Assembly: GCA_007694035.1 (NCBI GenBank)
Contig: RECM01000181.1
Coordinates: forward strand, 1-39,554
Length of the DNA: 39,554 bases
From: Balneolaceae bacterium
Lineage (GTDB): Bacteria; Bacteroidota; Rhodothermia; Balneolales; Cyclonatronaceae
Direction of reading: 5' to 3'
Part shown: in pieces, positions 19,901 to 26,007 of the stretch
Layout: the number at the start of each line of letters is the position of its first letter
How positions within the stretch are numbered: the first letter of the stretch is position 1
Position numbers and translations under genes: made by a program
The notes under the pieces: generated by a model
What the model was told of the DNA's origin: nothing
Database searches by the model: none
What the model saw: the letters and a program-made list of their open reading frames with translations, nothing else

Positions 19901-20143
19901 GGTACCGCGCGGCCAGACCCCGGCCTGGTTAATACTGGCATTACCGCTGCCGATGGTACCGAAATTGTTGATGATCGTCTCAACATTATTGCCGGCCATA
20001 TTGAGGCGGGTACGGAAATCGCGGTCACTTTTCGTGGGATCGACATATACACCGGTGTCGTTATTCTGTGCCGTCGCCGCAGGAAAGGCCAATACTGCCA
20101 TAATGGCCGCAAAAAGCAGGATCCGGATCGGGTGAAAAGACAT
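16943..20143 (-). CDS. Large T9SS-tailed secreted protein paired with TonB-dependent receptor
   Basis: About 1,066 residues, family not recognised. The frame runs to a TTG at 20197 that overlaps the receptor stop; ATG at 20164 and 20143 are candidates. The latter gives the cleanest signal peptide (MSFHPIRILLFAAIMAVLAF, cleavage near ATAQ). The N-terminal third is rich in Trp, Asn and Gly. A calcium-loop-like repeat DGIDNDGDGLIDES sits near residue 317, and fibronectin-like strands (PRLQAIPGDGKVVLVWD) near 508. The C-terminus (VVPNPY, RRIEFRNLPARSKIRIYT, then GLYFYHVEAEG ... GKFAIIN) is a T9SS type A-like domain with NPY in place of the NPFNP motif. It lies directly downstream of the TonB receptor and upstream of a PorV-like barrel. 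It is in the place where a SusD lipoprotein would be expected, but shows no SusD features. A surface glycan-binding role is inferred only from position. Confidence 0.82.
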   Translation of the reverse strand: MSFHPIRILLFAAIMAVLAFPAATAQNNDTGVYVDPTKSDRDFRTRLNMAGNNVETIINNFGTIGSGNASINQAGVWPRGTGHGHLHEMTGWVTSRVDMPNGGRQVIVSNGYGDSQSNVQDPETGVEWKFHPKPGYYDPTIDNPRIANQLDPNTWPDSWPGKDASWDGQWNGFFGLNQFNADQEAYYVMDDYWNRKFQFYPNANDSSKRGLGMQVSVRLFQWSQALANNIMFMLYEVTNTGTTSYSFNMNDNPIFFGGYTDVNPSGAGATDDAAAFNRMENIVYGWSATGVGLWNQFREIPPGYIGWKFLQSPGISTDGIDNDGDGLIDESQESPAGEYVFGPCGIYDDPQFRWEGDENCNWNPLTDDVGSDGIGPLDPNWPGPDPDGTEGNGRPDQGEPNFGRLDNAESDQIGLTSFFAPLFGTVLISDEESMWNRMQPGFFDIPQQAVNQYWIFGSGPFELQPGQTERFSTCFVFGANENEMFRNAQVAQRIYDADYRFARPPLPPRLQAIPGDGKVVLVWDEVAEFSFDPIYGFDFEGYRVIKATDPRFRDAKDITDALGTPRFKVSIAQYDLINDLTGPHPLQLGEEIGAPTGIHYYMGNDTGLRHYYIDEDVINGREYYYAVVSYDHGYYDDFFERGISQIENSFNISPSESPASITLENGVITRFDPNTAAARPNTQPTDVDEGRIDTDSQNRITRSEGYTTGQVQAITVAQDLLKDLTYELTFEQEETKTSVEYATSTYSLTDSEGNILIDREPVPRTLANVYSNNWTHELLDEGFVLIFNNRRPTLSNTQLTSGWTSDSKTNLRTSIELFPYDPPIIWPINVVIEVFDPTGEPVDSSFRTTTGRVKDPVWFKVYEEGSEENVNFIFNSQGTTPGVIDTTNSINLVFRNQPTDSRYTYSWTIRFLTPTRADGTTLPPEQVIPPQPGDKFILRAEVPFSERDKFVFRTSSTQPSGETGKDLLDKIRVVPNPYVAATITESRPFLSGRGERRIEFRNLPARSKIRIYTASGVFVRQIETDMGVAVWNLRTKDDLEAAFGLYFYHVEAEGIGEKVGKFAIIN

Positions 20144-20193
20144 TATGTAGGTACGATGATGCATGGCTGTGGTCGTATAAAACTGATTATAAA

Positions 20194-22851
20194 TCAAAAG
20201 TCTATCTGAAGTCCGAACCTGAGTGATCTTGGTTGATTTTGCACGATCGGATTTCTGACAAAATCTTCGATGGAATTCACGCGGTCAATGCCGCTCAGCC
20301 TGCTGGCCTCAATTTCATCCCTTCGCAGATTCGGATACCGGTCGGTGCGATAGAAGCCCAGTACATTCTCTGCGTTAACAAAAACCTGGCTGGTTACCCC
20401 GGCAAGCCGGATCAGACGGGAAAATCTCAGATCCAGGTAAAATTCGGGCTTGTAGCGTGCTTCGTTCCTTTTTTCCGTAATCGATACACCTCTGATATCC
20501 TGTGGCGTGAACGGATAACCGCTGCGGTACTCCGATATGACCCCAAGATTCCACCCCCTGAGCCGCATCGAAAGCTGGGCGGTCAGGTTGTGCGTCTGGT
20601 CCCAGTCGAGCGGAACCAGTATGCTGGTGGCTTCGCGCAGTCCCTGGGCGTCGAAAAAGGCCTGCCTCGGATCGCTGCCGTTGCCGCGCACACTCTGGAA
20701 GGTATAATTCAGGCCGAAGGTCATACCCCGTGAGGCGTCAACCAGCGAAATAGCCGCCGTAACGCCGCGCACAGACCCGAAATCGGCATTCTCATAACGC
20801 CCGTAGGAATCACCGCCTCGAAGCACCTCATAAAGCCCCGTACCCAGCAGGTTCCGTACATCGCGGTGGTATATTGTCAGATCGATGGCCATAAAACTGG
20901 TGAGTTGCTGCTGCAGGCCGATCTCATACAGAACCGACCGCTGTGCATCAAGGTCGGCATTGCCGATAAAGGTATTGAATCGCCCGCCCTGAACGGCAAA
21001 ATTGGAGTTTTCATACAGGCGCTGGAATTCCGGGATCTGGAAAAACTGACCGTACGATGCGTAGAGTACCCCATCGGCCGAAATCGGGAAGGCAAAACCA
21101 AGCCGGGGGCTGAACTGCTGTTTAGGGTCCACTTTCCGGTAGGCTTCATCATAGGGCCTGTCAAGCAATCTGTTCTGGGGATCCCTCAGATTGGTTGGCA
21201 CAACCGCGTTCGCATCGAAATAATCGTAGCGCAGGCCAATATTGATGATGAGGTCCTGTATCTCGAGCTTGTCCTGAATATAGGCGGAGAACTCGGTTGG
21301 TGTGCGCCGGTAATTCTGGTAGCGGCCTGCCGTATCGTTGAACAGTATTCGCGGCGTGAGGTCACCGTACACATTGGGATCAACCTGTATCCTGAAATCT
21401 TCGTACTTGAGAAGGTTCCACCGGTACTCCACACCCGCTTTTACCAGATGGGTGCTGCCAATGAACCTGGTGATGTCGAACCGGGCCGCCCAGGTGTAGC
21501 TGTTGCGGTCAAGGTAGTAATTGTCCACCCCGCCGGTATTGAACATATTGGCCGGCTGACGGCCACGGCCGTAAATCGAAGCATAGCGCGGATCAAACGG
21601 ATCTTCGTACACATACTGATTGAAATTGGTCAGGTTCGCGGTAAACCTGAGGTTGTAGAAGGTCCGGTTGTTCAGGATGTGGTTGATGGCCAGCAGGTGG
21701 TTGTTGTTCTGGCTGAACTGCGATGGCATGAAACCGGGGTTCAGCCGGTACTGGTGCCGGTAAAATTTCGACTCGTTCTGCGACCTGGTATAGGTATAGG
21801 ATATCTTCAGGTCGCGTGTGGCCTGCAGGGTAAGCTTGCCCATGTTGGTAAGTCCCCACGAACTGTTCATGCGCACGGTGCTGCTGTCGCCGCTCGACTC
21901 GATCCGCCAGTTGTCAGGATTCGGAGAGGCGAAATTTGAGCTGTCGGAGGGCAGGAACACCTCCCGGCCGAACAGCCAGCCATCGTTGTTGCTGTACTTT
22001 ACATTGGTGAAAAACTTCAGCCTTTTCCAGAACGTGGGCCCCGACAGCGACCCCTCGTAGAACTGTATCCCGTATGGCCTTGAATCGTCTATGCGGTAGA
22101 AAATGTCGTCCTTGGTGGAAAGGTATCCGCCTACGCTGCCGATAAATGTACCCTCAAAATTCTCACCGCCTTCTTTGGTAACAATATTGATGATGCCGCT
22201 GTTGGCCTGGCCGAATTCGGCGTTGAATGTACCGCTGATCACCTCCACCTCCTGCACCGCCGTATTTTCGACGGGTACAGCAAGGCCATAATTGAAGGGG
22301 TTCGACACTGCCATTCCGTCTACATAGTATTTGATCTCACTCGACCGCCCGCCGCGGATGTGCAGCGTACCGCCCTGTCCGCGTGTTACGCCGGCCTGCA
22401 GCGCAACAACCTGGGTAAAGCTTTCGGCCGGCAGAACAGTAAGGTCACTGCCGGTTATTTTCGCCGAAGACGAGGTGCGGTCCATAACAATCATATTCCG
22501 CTGGGCCGTAACCGTTATCTCTTCTGAACCCAGAACGAGTTCCTCCATCACAAAATTCACACGGGTGGTGCGGTCTACCGATACGGAAACTTCGGTTACC
22601 CGCTGGGTCTGGAACCCCAGGTAGGACGCGACCAGGGTATACTCGCCCGGACGCACATTCAATATAAAATAGTACCCGTCGATATCGGTAGCCATTCCAC
22701 GGGTAGTGCCCTCAATGGATACGTTCACACCAATGAGCGGCTCTCCGCTGTCGTCGGTTACAATTCCTTCAATACGGCCGGTCTGGGCCAGCAGAGGCAA
22801 TGTGTAAGCCAGGAAGAGAATTAGAAGACTGATTTTTTTTAGCCAGCACAT
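20194..22851 (-). CDS. TonB-dependent receptor with carboxypeptidase-regulatory-like N-domain
   Basis: About 885 residues. The signal peptide MCWLKKISLLILFLAYTLP ends near LLAQ. Residues about 25-110 are a CarboxypepD_reg-like Ig fold (RIEGIVTDDSGEPLIGVNV, GYYFILNVRPGEYTL). A plug domain follows (about 125-250; TLHIRGGRSSEIKYYVDG, AVQEVEVISGTFNAEFG, GIINIVTKEGG), and then a barrel ending in an aromatic residue (RFGLQIDF). Such receptors import large substrates across the outer membrane using TonB energy. An upstream in-frame extension to 22929 is encoded by repeat DNA and is rejected; the ATG at 22849-22851 has GGGA six bases ahead. It is the first gene of the operon; the next gene starts 50 bp later by the preferred start. 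It resembles SusC in its N-domain, but no SusD follows. Confidence 0.93.
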   Translation of the reverse strand: MCWLKKISLLILFLAYTLPLLAQTGRIEGIVTDDSGEPLIGVNVSIEGTTRGMATDIDGYYFILNVRPGEYTLVASYLGFQTQRVTEVSVSVDRTTRVNFVMEELVLGSEEITVTAQRNMIVMDRTSSSAKITGSDLTVLPAESFTQVVALQAGVTRGQGGTLHIRGGRSSEIKYYVDGMAVSNPFNYGLAVPVENTAVQEVEVISGTFNAEFGQANSGIINIVTKEGGENFEGTFIGSVGGYLSTKDDIFYRIDDSRPYGIQFYEGSLSGPTFWKRLKFFTNVKYSNNDGWLFGREVFLPSDSSNFASPNPDNWRIESSGDSSTVRMNSSWGLTNMGKLTLQATRDLKISYTYTRSQNESKFYRHQYRLNPGFMPSQFSQNNNHLLAINHILNNRTFYNLRFTANLTNFNQYVYEDPFDPRYASIYGRGRQPANMFNTGGVDNYYLDRNSYTWAARFDITRFIGSTHLVKAGVEYRWNLLKYEDFRIQVDPNVYGDLTPRILFNDTAGRYQNYRRTPTEFSAYIQDKLEIQDLIINIGLRYDYFDANAVVPTNLRDPQNRLLDRPYDEAYRKVDPKQQFSPRLGFAFPISADGVLYASYGQFFQIPEFQRLYENSNFAVQGGRFNTFIGNADLDAQRSVLYEIGLQQQLTSFMAIDLTIYHRDVRNLLGTGLYEVLRGGDSYGRYENADFGSVRGVTAAISLVDASRGMTFGLNYTFQSVRGNGSDPRQAFFDAQGLREATSILVPLDWDQTHNLTAQLSMRLRGWNLGVISEYRSGYPFTPQDIRGVSITEKRNEARYKPEFYLDLRFSRLIRLAGVTSQVFVNAENVLGFYRTDRYPNLRRDEIEASRLSGIDRVNSIEDFVRNPIVQNQPRSLRFGLQIDF

Positions 22852-22895
22852 ACGTAATCCCGTGAGGTATTGGATGATCAGGAGAACAGGAGAAC

Positions 22896-22935
22896 AGTTG
22901 AACAATAGAACAATTGAACAATTGAACAATTGAAC
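22896..22935. repeat. 8-bp tandem repeat AATTGAAC, five units
   Basis: Units end at 22903, 22911, 22919, 22927 and 22935. The last three are exact AATTGAAC; the first two are AGTTGAAC and AATAGAAC. It starts 45 bp upstream of the receptor start codon. Its last unit forms a 7-bp hairpin with the following GTTCAAT (ATTGAAC-C-GTTCAAT). Confidence 0.8.
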
Positions 22936-22936
22936 C

Positions 22937-22975
22937 GTTCAATAAATTAGTTCAATTTATTAGTTCAATTTATTA
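22937..22975. repeat. 13-bp tandem repeat GTTCAATTTATTA, three units
   Basis: Units start at 22937 (GTTCAATAAATTA), 22950 and 22963 (both GTTCAATTTATTA). It is AT-rich and directly adjoins the preceding 8-bp array. Confidence 0.8.
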
Positions 22976-22995
22976 ATAGTCAGAACAATGGGTCA

Positions 22996-23040
22996 ATGGA
23001 TCTATGGATCTATGGATCTATGGATCTATGGATCTATGGA
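22996..23040. repeat. 8-bp tandem repeat ATGGATCT, 5.6 exact units
   Basis: Five exact copies at 22996-23035 plus ATGGA at 23036-23040. They create an apparent + strand reading frame of repeating Met-Asp-Leu-Trp-Ile-Tyr-Gly-Ser, which is an artefact. The absence of any mismatch suggests recent expansion. Confidence 0.9.
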
Positions 23041-23122
23041 ACGGCAGTTAATCGAATAGTTCGTCAATATCCAAAAAATCAACAATCAATCTGGTCAAAT
23101 TTTGTTCAGGCTTGGATACATT

Positions 23123-23202
23123 CAGATCAAAGTATTGCCAGATTAAAGTATTGCCAGATCAATGTACAGCCAGATTAAAGTACTGTCTGATCATAAAACA
23201 GT
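23123..23202. repeat. 16-bp imperfect tandem repeat CAGATTAAAGTATTGC, five units
   Basis: Units start at 23123, 23139, 23155, 23171 and 23187. All begin CAGAT or CTGAT and carry AAAGTATTGC or a degenerate version. The period is twice the 8-bp period of neighbouring arrays. Confidence 0.75.
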
Positions 23203-23210
23203 CTGATCGA

Positions 23211-23249
23211 AATAAAATGTCCGGCCGGGTTTGGCATCCCGGCCAGACA
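23211..23249 (-). terminator. Rho-independent terminator of the CBM9-like gene
   Basis: On the minus strand a 12-bp stem TGTCTGGCCGGG / CCCGGCCGGACA (one G-T pair) encloses the 8-base loop ATGCCAAA and is followed by TTTTATTT. It lies 11 bp after the stop of the gene ending at 23260. It separates that gene from the receptor operon. Confidence 0.85.
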
Positions 23250-23259
23250 TTGTTTGCTT

Positions 23260-25386
23260 TTACTTGATCAGCACCATTTTTCTTGTAATGGCTTCTCTTT
23301 CGGTAGAGAGCCTGTAAATGTATACGCCGCTGCTCAAATTGGCACGTTGAGCATCGAAGGTGACCGTGCTTCTTCCGGCAGGGTAACGTCCGTTCGCTAC
23401 TACAGCCACTTGCTGGCCAAGCAGATTGTAAACGGCCAGGTTTATATCCATCGCCTCAGGCAGGCTGAAGTTGATGGCCGTTGCCGGGTTGAACGGATTC
23501 GGATAGTTTTGGCTCAGCTCGATCGACTGCGGACGATCTGCCGTTACTGGTTCGGTTATGGAAACCTGCAGCCCGGCGGTCTGAACAATTTCACCTCTCA
23601 TATTGAAAGATTTAGAATCCCTCCACAGTGCGGGATAACGGCCCATGCGCAGAAATACGGGAGCCGTATCACCCTCGTCACGATCGGTTACATCGGCATC
23701 GAAGGCGATGACCATACCATCGGCAGGTTCAAACATCGGCCATGAGAAATCTCTGAACGGCGATTGCTGCTTTGAAATCTGACCGGCCAGCGAGGACCAC
23801 GGAATCTGCCACTCAAGCGTATAACCGGTTTCATCATCGGTCAGCTGGGCAGCGGCAATGGTACCGCTGATGGTAGTATCCACATAGGCACCGTTGTAGG
23901 TATGCTCTTCACTGATGAATGTGGATGCCATGTATTCAACGGCCCTGATGAGCATCTGGTAGTCGGCACCAAGTGTGGTTTCGGTATCGTCAAGGCCCGG
24001 ACCGATCCGGTAGGTGCGGTTAGCTTCAAAGGAACTGTCGGCATGGGCGGGATTCAGATGGTTGAATTCACCCGGACCTTCCACATGTGGGCTGCCGGCC
24101 TGATTTCCGATGTCGTAAAGGCCCAGATAAACACTCAGGTGGTCGTAGTCAAAAGCCAGGTTCGGGCTTGCCGGTGTTTCAATCATCGGGGTTCCCTCAT
24201 CGCGCACTTTAATGGCTACATAAAGATTGTCGTCATCCATCTTCATGGAATAATAGTAGGCGAAGTCCGAAATATTGTCCGGTACTCCAAAAACAGGCTG
24301 GTTGTTGGTTACCTGCAGGAAATGCGGGTGATCCATATTGTTGCCATAGAAGTAGGAATCGGCCCAGTCGCTAAGATCACCATCAATCTCAATTTCCTGC
24401 TCCGGTTTGTAATCGATATACAATTTCTCGCTGGGACGGTCATACGGATGTTCCGACAGGTCGACAATGCGCCCGCGCATGCCGAAACTTTTGGAATCGC
24501 GCCACAGGGCCGGATTCGGACCAATACGGAGGAAACGGTTCAGGCCACGGTCACCTTCGTCGGCATCGGTAATGTCGGCATCAAATATGATAATTTTGCC
24601 ATGAGCCGGCTCAAACAACGGCCATTCGAAGTCGCGGAAAGGTGACTGTTGCTTCGAAATTTGCCCTGCCAGGGATGTCCAGGGTACTTTCCACTCGAGA
24701 ACGTATCCGTTTTCTTCATCATTCAGTACGGCTGCCGCAACGGTTCCGCGGATGGTGGTATCCACGTAGGCACCGTTATAGGTGTGTTCTTCACTGTTGA
24801 ATGTGGCCGGATCATGCTCAACGGCACGTATTAACATCTGAAAGTCAGGGCCCAGCGTGGTTTCGGTATCATCGAGCCCGGGACCGATACGATAGGTGCG
24901 GTTGGCTTCAAATGAACTGTCGGCATGAGCAGGATTCAGATGGTTGAATTCACCCGGACCTTCTACGTGGGGACTGCCGGTTGCATTCGGGCCAACATCA
25001 TACAGCCCCAGGTACACACTCAGGTGATCGTAGTTGAAAGCAAGGTTCGGGGCTGCGGGGGTCTCAATCATAGGCGTGCCCTCGTCGCGTACCACAATGG
25101 CAAAATAGACGGCTTCATCATCCATCTTCATTGCAAAAAAACCGCTGAAATCATCCGGGGAATCTGGAATGCCCTGAATCACAACAAATTGCGGATGGTC
25201 CTGGCTGAGATAAATCCAGTGGGCATCGTCCCAGTCGTCGAGGTTCCCGTCGATAACAACGGGCGTACCTTTATAGGCGATGTCGTAGAGATTTTTGACG
25301 GCGGGGGCACCGTTCTGCGCATACATCATGGCAGCGCTTCCACACAGGGTAAAAACAAGCGTAAACAGTAGAACTTTTATTTTCAT
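23260..25386 (-). CDS. T9SS cargo with two near-identical CBM9-like domains
   Basis: A 708-residue secreted protein with signal peptide MKIKVLLFTLVFTLCGSAAM (cleavage near MYAQ). It contains two tandem copies of a module of about 285 residues (about 43-320 and 328-605). Both run from (V/E)IDG(N/D)L(D/S)DW through VRDEGTPMIETPA, SPHVEGPGEFNHLNPAHADS and SLAGQISKQQSPFRDF to LWRDSKSF. They resemble CBM9-like carbohydrate-binding folds. A T9SS sorting domain (NYPNPFNP ... KMVLIK) ends the protein. No catalytic motif is seen, so a surface glycan-binding role is likely. An excellent ribosome site, AAAGGTGA six bases before the ATG, and its own terminator suggest a strongly expressed single gene. 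It is divergent from the GH38 gene across a 621-bp gap. Confidence 0.88.
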   Translation of the reverse strand: MKIKVLLFTLVFTLCGSAAMMYAQNGAPAVKNLYDIAYKGTPVVIDGNLDDWDDAHWIYLSQDHPQFVVIQGIPDSPDDFSGFFAMKMDDEAVYFAIVVRDEGTPMIETPAAPNLAFNYDHLSVYLGLYDVGPNATGSPHVEGPGEFNHLNPAHADSSFEANRTYRIGPGLDDTETTLGPDFQMLIRAVEHDPATFNSEEHTYNGAYVDTTIRGTVAAAVLNDEENGYVLEWKVPWTSLAGQISKQQSPFRDFEWPLFEPAHGKIIIFDADITDADEGDRGLNRFLRIGPNPALWRDSKSFGMRGRIVDLSEHPYDRPSEKLYIDYKPEQEIEIDGDLSDWADSYFYGNNMDHPHFLQVTNNQPVFGVPDNISDFAYYYSMKMDDDNLYVAIKVRDEGTPMIETPASPNLAFDYDHLSVYLGLYDIGNQAGSPHVEGPGEFNHLNPAHADSSFEANRTYRIGPGLDDTETTLGADYQMLIRAVEYMASTFISEEHTYNGAYVDTTISGTIAAAQLTDDETGYTLEWQIPWSSLAGQISKQQSPFRDFSWPMFEPADGMVIAFDADVTDRDEGDTAPVFLRMGRYPALWRDSKSFNMRGEIVQTAGLQVSITEPVTADRPQSIELSQNYPNPFNPATAINFSLPEAMDINLAVYNLLGQQVAVVANGRYPAGRSTVTFDAQRANLSSGVYIYRLSTEREAITRKMVLIK

Positions 25387-25577
25387 ATGTCACCTTTCGA
25401 TATGATGAGTGTTTTACGAAGGTATTGTCAATTGCAGCAAATCCTGCCGAAAGTGCCGCAAACAGTCAATATCGATTGAATGCGTCACAATATGCATGAT
25501 ATTAACACCTATTGTAATGCTATATAATTCTTTAAATAGCCGCAAGTATTTTTTAAAATATTTTTTTATTTATCTTA

Positions 25578-25589
25578 AAAAGCGCTTTT
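25578..25589. promoter_or_regulatory. LacI-type operator-like palindrome AAAAGCGCTTTT
   Basis: A perfect 12-bp palindrome with the central CG step typical of LacI/GalR-family operators. It lies 192 bp upstream of the CBM9-like start and 419 bp upstream of the GH38 start, next to AT-rich DNA. The regulator in this window has a GntR-type DNA-binding domain, so a different LacI-family protein would be expected to bind here. Confidence 0.45.
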
Positions 25590-25642
25590 AACGCGTATTT
25601 TACCGAACTGGCTTTTCATATTTGAACCTGACGATTGAAAAT

Positions 25643-25699
25643 ACAAGCAACACAATTATCTCCTGTTTAAAACCATTTTGTATCAATTGTGTTGCTTGT
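25643..25699. repeat. Perfect 15-bp inverted repeat, 27-bp spacer
   Basis: ACAAGCAACACAATT at 25643-25657 is exactly complementary to AATTGTGTTGCTTGT at 25685-25699. Arm centres are 42 bp apart, about four helical turns. No T-run follows, so a terminator is unlikely; paired protein-binding sites or an RNA hairpin in a leader are possible. Confidence 0.8.
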
Positions 25700-26007
25700 G
25701 TACCTTGTTTTAACACCAACACATTATAACCCGATTTAATGGCATTCAGACCCGGCCCTGTTACTGATGTCAGGCTTCTCAGCAGCCAAACAGTAACCCG
25801 CCGGCACGCGGGTGCAACCGTCTTATGTTAACAACCTGTTCCCGGCATATTTTACGGCAGCATTACAATTACATCCGTTTCAGCAAAGGATCGGGAAAAC
25901 CTCTACATTCCATCGGATTATGCTATTACGGTTTGGAAAGCGAATCAGCTTACATTCACGGTATTACGACAGAACGGACATTCATTGACTTCGTGAGATA
26001 ATCACCT

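Larger units (their letters stand above)
25387..26007. other. 621-bp divergent intergenic region with operator-like sites
   Basis: No gene is supported here. The part nearest the CBM9-like gene holds its ribosome site (25390-25397). An AT-rich stretch at 25500-25580 probably contains promoter elements. A 12-bp palindrome (25578-25589) and a perfect 15-bp inverted repeat (25643-25699) follow. A looser pair, GTTACTG/CAGTAAC, lies around 25760-25795. I could not place a confident TAnnTTTG promoter box in either direction. Confidence 0.6.

Noticed and set aside
16943..20143. SusD homologue downstream of the receptor
   Set aside because: There is no lipobox or recognisable SusD helical pattern; the protein has a Sec signal and a T9SS-type tail.
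20144..20197. TTG start of the large T9SS protein overlapping the receptor stop
   Set aside because: The peptide before the ATG at 20143 is not signal-like and no ribosome site supports the TTG; the ATG at 20164 remains possible.
22852..22929. N-terminal extension of the TonB receptor upstream of 22851
   Set aside because: The extension is partly encoded by tandem-repeat DNA and would place sequence ahead of a complete signal peptide.
22996..23178. Small + strand frame starting with repeated Met-Asp-Leu-Trp-Ile-Tyr-Gly-Ser
   Set aside because: It is the translation of an 8-bp tandem repeat (24-bp protein period) with no ribosome site or conserved content.
22896..23202. CRISPR array
   Set aside because: Units are directly adjacent without unique spacers, and no cas genes are present.
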